A DNA stretch of 63,526 bases from an uncultured Mediterraneibacter sp. (GCA_944384505.1 CALWTQ010000012.1:1-63526); one strand, 5' to 3'; counted from the first letter of the stretch, positions 9,969-18,056 are shown. The notes: generated by a model from the letters alone, not told the origin. Numbers and translations are program-made.

Positions 9969-10825
9969 ACAGCGGAGAACGCCAGAGCACGGGCATGGTT
10001 CTGGGAGATACCCATATGCATACAGAATTTTCTACAGACTGTGACACGCCGGTGAGAACCATGCTGGACGCGGCGGTCCGCAGAGGACTCCGGGCAGTGT
10101 GCATCACAGATCACATGGATCTGGATTTCCCGCTCCAGGAAGGGGAAGAACCCCATCCGGAGGGGGAGGTCCCTTTTCAGTTCGATGTGGAGGAATATTT
10201 TCGTACACTTCTTCCGATCAAAGAAGAGTACAAAGACCGTCTGGACGTAAGGATCGGCATGGAATTCGGCCTGCAGCCCCATCTCGGAGAAAAATGCCGC
10301 CGGATAGCCGAGGCATATCCCTTTGACTATGTGATCGGCTCCGTCCATCTGATCCGGGGGTATGATCCGTATTATGGAAAGCTCTTTGAAGGGCGGCCGG
10401 ACGCGGACGCCTACAGAGAGGCATTTGAGGAGACCTTGAAATGTCTGGAAAATGTGGAGGACTTTGACTCGCTGGGGCACCTGGACTATGTGGTGCGCTA
10501 TGGAAAGCACCAGGCGGAAGAATATTCATACCGGGCATTCGCGGACGAGATAGACGCTGTGCTGAAAAAACTGATCACCATGGGAAAAGGGCTGGAAATG
10601 AATATGGGCGGCGTCAAATACGGACTCGGGTTCCCCAACCCACACCCGGACGTGCTGAAACGTTACAGGGAGCTCGGCGGCGAGATCGTGACCGTGGGTG
10701 CGGACGCCCACAGGCCCGGACACGTGGCGTACGCGTTCGAACAGGCAGGGGAGATCTTAAAAGCCTGCGGATTCCGCTATTATACAGAATATAAAGGGAG
10801 AAAGCCCGTATTTTTTAAAGTTTAG
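9965..10825 (+). CDS. PHP-family histidinol-phosphatase
   Basis: The 286-residue protein has the PHP metal-binding motifs in order: GDTHMHTEF at the N-terminus, CITDHMDLD, GMEFGLQ, GSVHLIRG, GHLDYVVRYG and GADAHRPGHV. These match histidinol-phosphatases of the HisJ/HisK type, which remove phosphate from L-histidinol phosphate. It overlaps mnmA by ATGA. There are no other his genes in the window, so an alternative phosphoester substrate is possible. Confidence 0.85.
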   Translation: MNSGERQSTGMVLGDTHMHTEFSTDCDTPVRTMLDAAVRRGLRAVCITDHMDLDFPLQEGEEPHPEGEVPFQFDVEEYFRTLLPIKEEYKDRLDVRIGMEFGLQPHLGEKCRRIAEAYPFDYVIGSVHLIRGYDPYYGKLFEGRPDADAYREAFEETLKCLENVEDFDSLGHLDYVVRYGKHQAEEYSYRAFADEIDAVLKKLITMGKGLEMNMGGVKYGLGFPNPHPDVLKRYRELGGEIVTVGADAHRPGHVAYAFEQAGEILKACGFRYYTEYKGRKPVFFKV

Positions 10826-10929
10826 CAACAGTTCAGCCCGCGCCATTCGGAAAACCGCACTAACGTGCTTACTGCGGCTGCGCCGCTGTTTTCCTCATAA
10901 ACGGGCGCTCAGCTCATGAAGCTGTTGCC
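10826..10929. repeat. Family B structured repeat, copy 1
   Basis: This ~104-base element starts AACAGTTCAGC and ends GCTCAGCTCATGAAGCTGTTG, so its termini pair. An inner perfect stem is GGAAAAC with GTTTTCC, enclosing a further GCGGC/GCCGC hairpin. It starts right after the histidinol-phosphatase stop. A matching copy at 18592-18695 keeps CATTCGGAAAACCGCACT and AACGGGCGCTCAGCT but differs by compensating-looking changes in the inner loop. It may act as a terminator or RNA-stabilising element. Confidence 0.75.
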
Positions 10930-10959
10930 ACAAACTTTCCTAAACTTTCTATTTTGTAC

Positions 10960-10988
10960 TTGAATTTTTGTTTCTGTTTTAGTACAAT
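10960..10988 (+). promoter_or_regulatory. gap promoter
   Basis: TTGAAT at 10960-10965 and TACAAT at 10983-10988 are 17 bp apart, leaving a leader of about 90 nt before gap. The strong -10 fits a highly expressed glycolytic operon. Confidence 0.78.
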
Positions 10989-11087
10989 TATGCTAGTTGA
11001 TGAATTCTTAACAATGTCATGTTGTGGGAATTCATTGTTGTGACTGTAACACAGTCAAATATTTTCAATTCTTAGGAGGAATTAATC

Positions 11088-12107
11088 ATGGCAGTAAAAG
11101 TAGCGATCAATGGATTTGGACGTATCGGACGTCTCGCTTTCAGACAGATGTTTGGAGCAGAGGGATTTGAGATCGTGGCAATCAACGACCTTACATCTCC
11201 GAAGATGCTGGCTCACTTACTGAAATACGACTCAACACAGGGCAAATATGCACTGGCTGATAAAGTTGAGGCTGGGGAGGATTCCATCACAGTTGACGGA
11301 AAAGAAATCAAAATCTATGCTGAGGCTGACGCTAAGAACCTTCCGTGGGGAAAGATCGGCGTTGACGTAGTTCTTGAGTGTACAGGATTCTACACAAAGA
11401 AAGACAAAGCTCACGCTCATATCGAAGCAGGCGCTAAGAAAGTTATCATCTCCGCTCCGGCTGGAAATGACCTTCCGACAATCGTTTACAATGTAAACCA
11501 CGAGACACTGACAAAGGATGACGACATCATTTCCGCAGCATCCTGTACAACAAACTGCCTCGCTCCGATGGCTAAGGCTCTGAATGACCTTGCACCGATC
11601 AAATCCGGTATCATGTGCACAATCCACGCTTACACAGGCGATCAGATGACACTTGACGGACCGCAGAGAAAAGGCGATCTGAGAAGATCCCGTGCAGCAG
11701 CTGTTAACATTGTTCCGAACAGCACAGGCGCAGCTAAGGCAATCGGTCTTGTTATTCCGGAACTGAACGGCAAACTGATCGGATCCGCTCAGCGTGTTCC
11801 GACTCCGACAGGATCTACAACAATCCTGACAGCAGTTGTTGAGGGCGAGGTTACAGTTGATCAGATCAACGCAGCTATGAAAGCAGCAGCTAACGAGTCC
11901 TACGGATACAATACAGATGAGATCGTTTCCAGCGATATCGTTGGCATGACATATGGTTCTCTGTTTGACGCTACACAGACAATGGCTCTTCCGGTTGGCG
12001 ACGGCACAACAGAGGTTCAGGTTGTTTCATGGTATGACAATGAGAACTCTTACACAAGCCAGATGGTAAGAACAATCAAATACTTCGGAAAACTTCTTGA
12101 GGCTTAA
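11088..12107 (+). CDS. gap: Glyceraldehyde-3-phosphate dehydrogenase, type I
   Basis: This enzyme oxidises glyceraldehyde-3-phosphate to 1,3-bisphosphoglycerate with NAD in glycolysis. The 339-residue protein has the NAD fold start [11 protein letters not shown] and the active-site [12 protein letters not shown] with the catalytic cysteine near residue 152. Codon use is strongly biased (ACA for Thr, GTT and GCT rich), unlike flanking genes, as expected for very high expression. AGGAGGAATTAATC precedes the ATG. pgk and tpiA follow on the same strand. Confidence 0.97.
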   Translation: MAVKVAINGFGRIGRLAFRQMFGAEGFEIVAINDLTSPKMLAHLLKYDSTQGKYALADKVEAGEDSITVDGKEIKIYAEADAKNLPWGKIGVDVVLECTGFYTKKDKAHAHIEAGAKKVIISAPAGNDLPTIVYNVNHETLTKDDDIISAASCTTNCLAPMAKALNDLAPIKSGIMCTIHAYTGDQMTLDGPQRKGDLRRSRAAAVNIVPNSTGAAKAIGLVIPELNGKLIGSAQRVPTPTGSTTILTAVVEGEVTVDQINAAMKAAANESYGYNTDEIVSSDIVGMTYGSLFDATQTMALPVGDGTTEVQVVSWYDNENSYTSQMVRTIKYFGKLLEA

Positions 12108-12161
12108 TCCTGTTTAAGAGGACAGGCTATCAGTTGATTTCGGAATAATTGACTCACAATG

Positions 12162-12190
12162 GGGTCCGGTCTTATTGTAGGACCGGACCC
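12162..12190 (+). terminator. Hairpin between gap and pgk (attenuator or processing site)
   Basis: GGGTCCGGTC and GACCGGACCC form a perfect 10-bp stem with a 9-base loop. It is followed by TATTTAGG rather than a proper T-tract, so partial attenuation or mRNA stabilisation is more likely than full termination. Confidence 0.6.
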
Positions 12191-12223
12191 TATTTAGGTA
12201 AAAAAGATCAGGAGGCTATTAAA

Positions 12224-13423
12224 ATGGCAGCACTTAATAAAAAAACAGTAGATGATATCAATGTAAACGGTAAAAGAGTCCTTGTAAGATGTGACTTCAA
12301 CGTACCGCTCAAAGACGGAAAGATCACAGACGAGACACGTATCGTTGCCGCTCTTCCGACAATTAAAAAACTGATCGCTGACGGCGGAAAAGTAATTCTC
12401 TGCTCACACCTCGGAAAACCGAAGGGAGAGCCGAAACCGGAACTTTCTCTCGCACCGGTTGCAGCAAGACTTTCCGAACTCCTTGGACAGGAAGTGAAAT
12501 TCGCTGCTGATCCGGAAGTTGTAGGACCGAACGCAAAAGCAGCAGTTGCCGAGATGAAGGACGGAGACGTTATTCTTCTTGAGAATACACGTTACAGAGC
12601 TGAGGAGACAAAGAACGGAGAAGCATTCTCCAAAGACCTTGCTTCCCTGTGCGACGTATTCGTAAACGATGCATTCGGAACAGCTCACAGAGCTCACTGC
12701 TCAAACGTAGGCGTTACACAGTATGTAGATACTGCAGTAGTAGGATACCTGATGGAGAAAGAGATCAAATTCCTTGGAAATGCTGTAGAGAACCCGGAGA
12801 GACCGTTCGTAGCTATCCTCGGCGGATCCAAAGTTTCCAGCAAGATCTCTGTAATCAACAACCTGCTTGACAAAGTAGACACTCTGATCATCGGCGGTGG
12901 AATGTGCTACACATTCACAAAAGCTCAGGGCGGAAACGTAGGGAATTCTCTTCTTGAGGAAGATTACCTGCAGTATGCACTTGATATGGTGAAGAAAGCA
13001 GAGGAGAAAGGCGTAAAACTTCTTCTTCCTGTTGACGCAGTTGCGGCAGACGCATTCTCCAATGATGCAAATACACAGGTTGTCGCTCAGAACGAGATCC
13101 CGGACGGATGGATGGGACTTGATATCGGACCGAAGACAGCGGAGATGTTCGCTGACGCTGTAAAATCAGCTAAGACTGTTGTATGGAACGGACCGATGGG
13201 ATGCTTCGAAATGCCGAAGTTCGCTGACGGAACAAAGGCAGTTGCAGAGGCACTCGCAAACACAGACGCTGTTACAATCATCGGCGGCGGAGATTCCGCG
13301 GCAGCTGTAAACCAGCTGGGGTATGGCGATAAGATGACACATATCTCAACAGGCGGCGGCGCTTCCCTCGAGTTCCTGGAAGGAAAAGAACTGCCGGGCG
13401 TAGCAGCAGCTAATGACAAGTAG
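12224..13423 (+). CDS. pgk: Phosphoglycerate kinase
   Basis: Pgk transfers phosphate from 1,3-bisphosphoglycerate to ADP. The 399-residue protein has the N-terminal signature [13 protein letters not shown], the substrate-binding SHLGKPKGE and the C-terminal nucleotide loop [12 protein letters not shown] followed by [16 protein letters not shown]. The start at 12224 follows AGGAGGCTATTAAA. The upstream in-frame extension to 12149 crosses the intergenic hairpin and is rejected. It shares the high-expression codon bias of gap. Confidence 0.97.
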   Translation: MAALNKKTVDDINVNGKRVLVRCDFNVPLKDGKITDETRIVAALPTIKKLIADGGKVILCSHLGKPKGEPKPELSLAPVAARLSELLGQEVKFAADPEVVGPNAKAAVAEMKDGDVILLENTRYRAEETKNGEAFSKDLASLCDVFVNDAFGTAHRAHCSNVGVTQYVDTAVVGYLMEKEIKFLGNAVENPERPFVAILGGSKVSSKISVINNLLDKVDTLIIGGGMCYTFTKAQGGNVGNSLLEEDYLQYALDMVKKAEEKGVKLLLPVDAVAADAFSNDANTQVVAQNEIPDGWMGLDIGPKTAEMFADAVKSAKTVVWNGPMGCFEMPKFADGTKAVAEALANTDAVTIIGGGDSAAAVNQLGYGDKMTHISTGGGASLEFLEGKELPGVAAANDK

Positions 13424-13481
13424 GCCGAAAGCAACTTGGTGACGGCGAGCTTGATATTTTATTTATAGGAGAAGTTAGAAA

Positions 13482-14231
13482 ATGGCAAGAAAGAAGATTA
13501 TCGCGGGCAACTGGAAGATGAACAAGACTCCCAGCGAGGCAGTTGCCCTTGTGGAAGAATTAAAGCCTCTCGTTGCGAACGATGAGGTTGATGTTGTATT
13601 CTGTGTTCCGGCGATTGATATTGTACCGGTTGTTGAAGCTGTAAAAGGCACGAACATCCAGGTTGGAGCTGAGAATATGTATTTTGAGGAGAGCGGCGCT
13701 TACACAGGCGAGATCGCTCCGGCTATGCTTGTTGACGCGGGCGTAAAATATGTTGTTCTCGGACATTCTGAGAGAAGAGATTACTTTGGGGAGACAAACG
13801 AGGATGTAAATAAGAAAGTGCTCAAAGCGCTTGAGCACGGCATCACACCGATCATGTGCTGCGGCGAGACTCTGGAGCAGAGAGAGCAGGGCGTGACAAT
13901 GGACTTCATCCGCCAGCAGGTAAAAGTAGGCCTTCAGAACGTAACAGCTGACCAGGCTAAAACCATGGTTATCGCTTACGAGCCGATATGGGCGATCGGA
14001 ACAGGCAAAACTGCTACAACAGAGCAGGCAGAGGAAGTGTGCAAGGGAATCCGCGAGTGCATCGCTGAGGTTTATGACGATGCTACAGCAGTGGCAATCC
14101 GTATCCAGTACGGCGGATCCGTAAATGCAGGAAATGCGGCAGAGCTGTTCGCGCAGGCCGACATCGACGGCGGCCTGGTAGGCGGCGCTTCCCTGAAGGC
14201 AGACTTCGGAAAGATCGTAAATTATAAATAA
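13482..14231 (+). CDS. tpiA: Triosephosphate isomerase
   Basis: TpiA interconverts dihydroxyacetone phosphate and glyceraldehyde-3-phosphate. In 249 residues it shows the catalytic lysine in AGNWKMNK, histidine in VLGHSERR and glutamate in [11 protein letters not shown], plus the phosphate-binding GGSVNAGN and [10 protein letters not shown] loops. AGGAGAAGTTAGAA precedes the ATG. It is the last gene of the gap-pgk-tpiA operon. Confidence 0.97.
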   Translation: MARKKIIAGNWKMNKTPSEAVALVEELKPLVANDEVDVVFCVPAIDIVPVVEAVKGTNIQVGAENMYFEESGAYTGEIAPAMLVDAGVKYVVLGHSERRDYFGETNEDVNKKVLKALEHGITPIMCCGETLEQREQGVTMDFIRQQVKVGLQNVTADQAKTMVIAYEPIWAIGTGKTATTEQAEEVCKGIRECIAEVYDDATAVAIRIQYGGSVNAGNAAELFAQADIDGGLVGGASLKADFGKIVNYK

Positions 14232-14239
14232 TTTTTGCA

Positions 14240-14274
14240 GCAGTTCAGTCCAGGAATGGAACGGACTGAATTGT
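14240..14274 (+). terminator. Hairpin after tpiA
   Basis: CAGTTCAGTCC pairs with GGACTGAATTG (one G-U). No T-tract follows, so it may protect the mRNA 3' end or work with the next hairpin. The sequence CAGTTCAG echoes the family B repeat end. Confidence 0.5.
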
Positions 14275-14304
14275 TATGAATTGTCAGAAGCGCAAAGTGG
14301 ATCA

Positions 14305-14341
14305 AAGACGGCTGAATCATCACGATTTGGCTGTCTTTTTT
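14305..14341 (+). terminator. Rho-independent terminator of the glycolytic operon
   Basis: AAGACGGCTGAATC pairs with GATTTGGCTGTCTT (three G-U pairs) around a 5-base loop, followed by TTTTTT. Confidence 0.75.
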
Positions 14342-14349
14342 CATATATA

Positions 14350-14388
14350 ACAGTTCAGCGCAAAGCCCTGGTCAGCGGGGCTTTGAAT
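14350..14388. repeat. Family B-like remnant with hairpin
   Basis: The block AACAGTTCAGCGC matches the start of the family B repeats. It is followed by a CAAAGCCC/GGGGCTTTG hairpin instead of the usual inner part. It may be a truncated copy. Confidence 0.4.
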
Positions 14389-14425
14389 AGCAGAAAAATT
14401 GTTTATCAGCTTACAAAAACGTAAC

Positions 14426-14454
14426 TTGCAATATATCTACTCCTGGTTTATGAT
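14426..14454 (+). promoter_or_regulatory. Promoter of the VanZ-like gene
   Basis: TTGCAA at 14426-14431 and TATGAT at 14449-14454 have a 17-bp spacer, about 55 bp upstream of the gene. Confidence 0.65.
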
Positions 14455-14509
14455 AGGACAATAGTGTTGTTAACCTATGTTCTTCAACGCTGCTCAAAGG
14501 GGAGATATG

Positions 14510-15109
14510 ATGATGTCATTAGATACATTTATGTTATTATTTGAACGTTTTATAGAAAAGGCTGTCTGGTTTCTGAAGATTTATATTCTGCAGTACCGAT
14601 ATCTGCTGGCCTTTCTGTCGGTGTTTGTGCTGATGTATATTCTGTTCATGCACTGGCTGAATATCCGCTTCCTGAGACGCATGAGACGCCTGGCGGCGTT
14701 GGCGTGCCTGGGGATTGAAATTATGGCGATCGCAAACTTTACAATTCTCTTCCGGGAGGCGGGAACCGCCCATCAGTATGAGTTTGAGCTGTTCTGGTCG
14801 TACAGACGCTGGATTTTCGGCGGGAGCGTGGAACTGGGAATGGAGATCATTAACAATATTCTTCTGTTCTTTCCATTCGGCTTTATTCTTACAGATGCAT
14901 TTGGCGGGAAGTGCCCGTTCTGGGCGGTATTCCTCCTGTCGGGAATCTTAAGCTCTATGGTAGAGATCAGTCAGTTTATGTTCAGGATCGGCCTGTTTGA
15001 ATTTGATGACATATTCAATAACGTTCTGGGAGCCCTGGCCGGATGGTGTGTATTTCATATCCTGCACAGTCTGCGCCACAGAACAGAGCCAAAAAAATTG
15101 AAAAAATGA
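14510..15109 (+). CDS. VanZ-like family membrane protein
   Basis: The ~199-residue protein has about five membrane helices. It carries the VanZ-like pattern NNILLFFPFGFIL, then SSMVEISQFMFRIGLFEFDDIFNNVLGALAG. VanZ gives low-level teicoplanin resistance in enterococci, but most family members have no known function. Three ATG codons in a row (14507, 14510, 14513) follow AAAGGGGAG; the second or third has the best spacing. The hydrophilic end is lysine rich. It is followed by the recombinase gene on the same strand. Confidence 0.8.
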   Translation: MMSLDTFMLLFERFIEKAVWFLKIYILQYRYLLAFLSVFVLMYILFMHWLNIRFLRRMRRLAALACLGIEIMAIANFTILFREAGTAHQYEFELFWSYRRWIFGGSVELGMEIINNILLFFPFGFILTDAFGGKCPFWAVFLLSGILSSMVEISQFMFRIGLFEFDDIFNNVLGALAGWCVFHILHSLRHRTEPKKLKK

Positions 15110-15157
15110 GTTTTATTTTTGTAAAATTTTCCTTAAAAAAGGAAGGTGGTTACAAAA

Positions 15158-16111
15158 ATGAGACAGGACAGGTTAAAATTCAGAGAGGTTGCAGGGATAT
15201 GGCTGGAAAGTTCGGGAATGAGAGTGAAGGAATCTTCCTATATAAAGTACAGAAATATTCTGGAAAACCACATTCTGCCTGAGCTGGGGGAGTGCACTAC
15301 AGAGGAAATCACAACGGAAAGGATCAGTTCGTATGCCCGAAAGATTCTCGCGGATGGGAGAAGGGACCGATGCGGCGGTCTCTCGGAGAAAAGTGTCAAG
15401 GACATTATGATTGTGCTGAAAGGTGTGTGCCGCCGGGCGGAACAGATGGATTTGTCGGTGCCGTGCCGGTTCGACATGATAAAATTCCGGAAAAATTCCA
15501 ACGAGGTCCGGGTGCTGGATAAGCGGGAACGGATGGTGCTGGAGAAGTTTCTGTTTCAGGACAATGATTTGAAAAAGACAGGAATTCTGATCAGCCTTTT
15601 CATGGGTCTGCGCCTTGGCGAAGTGTGCGCACTGAAAAAGAAAAATGTGCTGCGGGAGGAGCAGATTCTCTGCGTCCGTTCCACCATGCAGCGGATTCAG
15701 GACCCGTCAATGCCGGCCGGCCAGAGGACTAAGGTAATCATTACATCTCCAAAAAGCAGAAGCGCAGTGCGGGATATCCCGATTCCGGAATTCCTGTTGG
15801 AGAGGTTCCAGGCAATTGATGGAATGCCGGAGGAAGCTTACATATTGACCGGCAGTGAAGAAAAATTCATCGAGCCGCGTACACTGGAAAATATTTTCAA
15901 ACGCTGCCTGAAAAAATGCGCCATGCCTGAGGTGAATTACCATACACTGCGGCATACATTTGCCACACGGTGCATAGAGGCGGGGATTGACGCGAAAAGC
16001 CTGAGCGAGATTCTGGGACATGCCAGCGTGAATATCACTCTGAATCAGTATGTGCATTCCTCGATGGAACAGAAGAGGGAGAATATGAAGAAACTGATGG
16101 TGGGGGCGTAA
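15158..16111 (+). CDS. Tyrosine recombinase/integrase, candidate promoter invertase
   Basis: The 317-residue protein has an N-terminal SAM-like DNA-binding domain (residues ~1-105) and a catalytic domain with the full active set: R152 (MGLRLGE), K199 (SPKS), H262 and R265 (HTLRHTF), H288 (LGHAS) and nucleophile Y298. Such enzymes integrate phage or flip DNA. No phage or conjugation genes are nearby, while a matching type of recombination site pair lies 1.7 kb downstream at 17830 and 18029. This suggests, but does not prove, that it flips that segment. The ATG at 15158 is chosen because GGAAGGTGG lies eight bases upstream; a GTG at 15146 is inside this site. Confidence 0.9.
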   Translation: MRQDRLKFREVAGIWLESSGMRVKESSYIKYRNILENHILPELGECTTEEITTERISSYARKILADGRRDRCGGLSEKSVKDIMIVLKGVCRRAEQMDLSVPCRFDMIKFRKNSNEVRVLDKRERMVLEKFLFQDNDLKKTGILISLFMGLRLGEVCALKKKNVLREEQILCVRSTMQRIQDPSMPAGQRTKVIITSPKSRSAVRDIPIPEFLLERFQAIDGMPEEAYILTGSEEKFIEPRTLENIFKRCLKKCAMPEVNYHTLRHTFATRCIEAGIDAKSLSEILGHASVNITLNQYVHSSMEQKRENMKKLMVGA

Positions 16112-16400
16112 GAGCGGTACAGCTATAAAATTCACTAACTTCCTTGTGCAAAACGTCCGAAAACAGTACCTTGACCAAGACGTATTCTGCGGGGATGGAG
16201 CGAAGCCCTGAGCCTTCCTCCATCCCCGCAGAATTTTTCTCGAAATGGGGCTGTTTTCTGGGCTTTTCAGGCCGGGAGTTAATGAATATATAGCTGCTAC
16301 AAGCAGCAGGCGCGGCGGAAGATTTTCGTAGCCGAAATCCCCCAAGCCGCGTCAATTGTGCTTATAAAGTGAAAAAAGCAATGATTCCTGTCATTTGCTT
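16112..16400. repeat. Family A fold-back repeat, copy 2
   Basis: It starts TACAGCTATAAAATTCACTAACTTCC. It contains a perfect hairpin (ATTCTGCGGGGATGGAG with CTCCATCCCCGCAGAAT) and closes with a diverged end ATGAATATATAGCTGC. A second module (16276-16355, GCAGGCGCGGC with CAAGCCGCGTC) follows and occurs inverted at about 56180-56285. The hairpin AAGCAATGA/TGTCATTTGCTT ends it near 16400. It lies just after the recombinase stop. Confidence 0.78.
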
Positions 16401-16630
16401 GATCCTGTGATTCTTTTATGTTATGTTTTATTCACTGATATCGGCGGCCTTCTTGCCGCCTGCTATATCATAGTCAAGAGCAGAAAATTATCTTTTGCAT
16501 TGACGTCTCATTTTCGGAAGTTCCGTATCGGAGCACACATCCGATGATGAAAGTAACTTTGCAGGATGGATGAAATGTAATAATTCCGTGAAGCATTTTT
16601 ATGCCGCCGGAAAATAAGGAGGAAATGTGG
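16401..16630. other. Intergenic region with a GC-rich hairpin
   Basis: This stretch holds a GATAT-GGCGGC / GCCGCC-ATATC type hairpin at about 16437-16468. There is no clear T-tract and no gene. No confident promoter for the Rpn-like gene was found. Confidence 0.4.
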
Positions 16631-17746
16631 ATGGCAGAAGAACTGAAAAAATATTTTCCAATGATACGGACTCGAGAAGAGATTTGTACGGAAATCGGGC
16701 AGAAGAAAGAACTTCTTGAACTTTACCGGGGATGGACTGAGGAACAGCAGAATACATTTTTGGATTACTGTACCGGACAGAGGGGAGTCAGGGTACTGAG
16801 TGATTCGGTTTTTAAGGAAGTGTTAGACCCTTTGCGCCGGCCTGAGAGAGTGGAAGAATTGTTATCCCTGATTTTGAAACAAAAAGTGAAAATCCTTCAG
16901 GTATTGCCGTTGGATTCACCGAGGATTGGTGATGAACAGTCACTTGTAGTTATGGATCTTGTCGTAGAACTGGAAGATAAGAGCATTGTAAATCTGGAGG
17001 TGCAGAGGATCGGATATCAGTTCCCCGGAGAGAGGGCGGCCTGTTATTCGGCAGACTTGCTCCTGCGGCAGTACAGGAGCCTACGGGATGCCAGGAGAGA
17101 AGCAGGTAAGAAATTCAGCTATCGCGATATTAAAAACGTGTACACTGTTATCTTGTACGAGAAGAGTACCTCCGAATTTCATCAATTTCCGGATAAGTAT
17201 ATGCACTATTTTGGACAGAAGTCTGACACAGGGCTGAAAATCAGTTTACTTCAAGAGTATGTATTTATACCTCTTGACATCTTTAAAAACATTCTGCAAA
17301 ATAAAGGTATCAGAAACAAACTGGAGGCATGGCTTACTTTTTTGAGTGTGGATGAACCGGAAACGATCTTAAAATTGATCACGGAATACCCGCAATTTAA
17401 AAGGGGTTATGAAGAAATTTATGAGCTGTGCAGGAATACAGAGAAGGTGATGGAGATGTATTCAAAAGAATTGCAGGAAATGGATCGGAATACTGTGCAG
17501 TATATGATTGATGAGATGCAGGATGAAATCAATGAGAAGGATAAAGTGATACAGAAGCAAAGTGAGGAAATACAGAAGCAAAGCGAAGAAATGCAGAAGC
17601 AAAGCGAGAAAATGCAGAGGCAAAGCGAAGAAATGCAGAAGCAAAGTGAGGAAATGCACAGGCAAGGCAAGAAGATACAAAATCAGGAAGAGGAGATACG
17701 GAAATTACGAGAACTTCTCAGAAGTTCCGGCATTTCTTTGCAATAA
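16631..17746 (+). CDS. Rpn-family PD-(D/E)XK nuclease (recombination-promoting nuclease/putative transposase)
   Basis: The 371-residue protein has an N-terminal Rpn-type nuclease domain with the aspartate in VVMDLVVEL and the E-x-Q motif NLEVQ. Rpn proteins are DNA endonucleases linked to horizontal transfer and, in recent work, to phage defence. The C-terminal ~75 residues are a coiled coil made of a seven-residue repeat (KQSEEMQ) in five to six copies, then an RKLRELL segment. The start at 16631 has AAGGAGG eight bases upstream; ATG codons at 16601 and 16625 are less well placed. It ends just before a terminator abutting the invertible segment. Confidence 0.8.
   Translation: MAEELKKYFPMIRTREEICTEIGQKKELLELYRGWTEEQQNTFLDYCTGQRGVRVLSDSVFKEVLDPLRRPERVEELLSLILKQKVKILQVLPLDSPRIGDEQSLVVMDLVVELEDKSIVNLEVQRIGYQFPGERAACYSADLLLRQYRSLRDARREAGKKFSYRDIKNVYTVILYEKSTSEFHQFPDKYMHYFGQKSDTGLKISLLQEYVFIPLDIFKNILQNKGIRNKLEAWLTFLSVDEPETILKLITEYPQFKRGYEEIYELCRNTEKVMEMYSKELQEMDRNTVQYMIDEMQDEINEKDKVIQKQSEEIQKQSEEMQKQSEKMQRQSEEMQKQSEEMHRQGKKIQNQEEEIRKLRELLRSSGISLQ
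17552..17658 (+). repeat. 21-bp tandem repeats in the Rpn-like gene
   Basis: The unit CAGAAGCAAAGYGARGAAAT is repeated five times with few changes, plus a diverged copy, encoding the heptad KQSEEMQ. Units differ by multiples of 21 bp, so slippage would keep the frame and change coiled-coil length. Confidence 0.8.
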
Positions 17747-17795
17747 GCAGCGAATTGTTTTTGGGAGTACTGACTGCGGAATAATGAGATTTAAG

Positions 17796-17833
17796 AAATC
17801 TGCACTGCCGGGGAAATGGGTGGTGCAGATTTT
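17796..17833 (+). terminator. Terminator between the Rpn-like gene and the invertible promoter
   Basis: AAATCTGCAC pairs with GTGCAGATTT, with a GC-rich loop closed by further pairs, then TTTT. The T-tract is the first part of the left inverted repeat (17830). It stops Rpn transcription before the switch and could also stop the leftward transcript in the present orientation. Confidence 0.72.
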
Positions 17834-17857
17834 CGTAGATTAATCTGATCTACGAAA
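17830..17857. repeat. Left recombination site of the invertible segment
   Basis: This 28-bp sequence is repeated perfectly in inverse orientation at 18029-18056. Each site is itself built of 10-bp inverted arms (TTTCGTAGAT and ATCTACGAAA) around a 7-bp asymmetric core (TAATCTG). That is the classic layout of a tyrosine recombinase crossover site. Confidence 0.9.
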
Positions 17858-18028
17858 TCAAAACGATTATAACTCATTTTTAGATATGAATCAATAGAAA
17901 AACCTGCCTATTTCTATTGATTCTGTATAACTTTTTCAAATTAATATGAACAATTCTTTATATTTCTTCTATATATTCCGATATTTTAAAACAATATTGT
18001 ATATTATCAAACAAAATTCTCTTCCTTT
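17858..18028. promoter_or_regulatory. Invertible promoter segment (phase switch), drawn OFF
   Basis: This 171-bp AT-rich segment lies between the two inverted repeats. On the minus strand it holds TTGATT (17894-17889), a 17-bp spacer and TATAAT (17871-17866), a strong promoter firing left with its start near 17859. No comparable rightward promoter is seen. Inversion would move the elements to about 17992-17997 and 18015-18020 on the plus strand, about 45 bp from the first LoaP-like gene. Inversion itself is inferred. Confidence 0.82.
17866..17894 (-). promoter_or_regulatory. Leftward promoter inside the invertible segment
   Basis: TTGATT and a perfect TATAAT are 17 bp apart on the minus strand. 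In the present orientation the transcript runs into the 17796-17833 hairpin and antisense to the Rpn-like gene. Confidence 0.8.
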
Positions 18029-18056
18029 TTTCGTAGATCAGATTAATCTACGAAAA
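18029..18056. repeat. Right recombination site of the invertible segment
   Basis: Perfect inverse copy of 17830-17857, with core CAGATTA. It ends two bases before the ribosome binding region of the first LoaP-like gene, so in the ON state it becomes part of the mRNA leader. Confidence 0.9.

Noticed and set aside
12149-12223. N-terminal extension of pgk
   Set aside because: It runs through the intergenic hairpin. The start at 12224 has a strong ribosome binding site.
15158-16111. Integrase as marker of a prophage or conjugative element
   Set aside because: No phage, relaxase or excisionase genes are nearby, and no tRNA attachment site was seen. A local invertase role fits better.
17552-17658. 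CRISPR-like array
   Set aside because: The 21-bp units are directly adjacent with no spacers and encode an in-frame heptad coiled coil.
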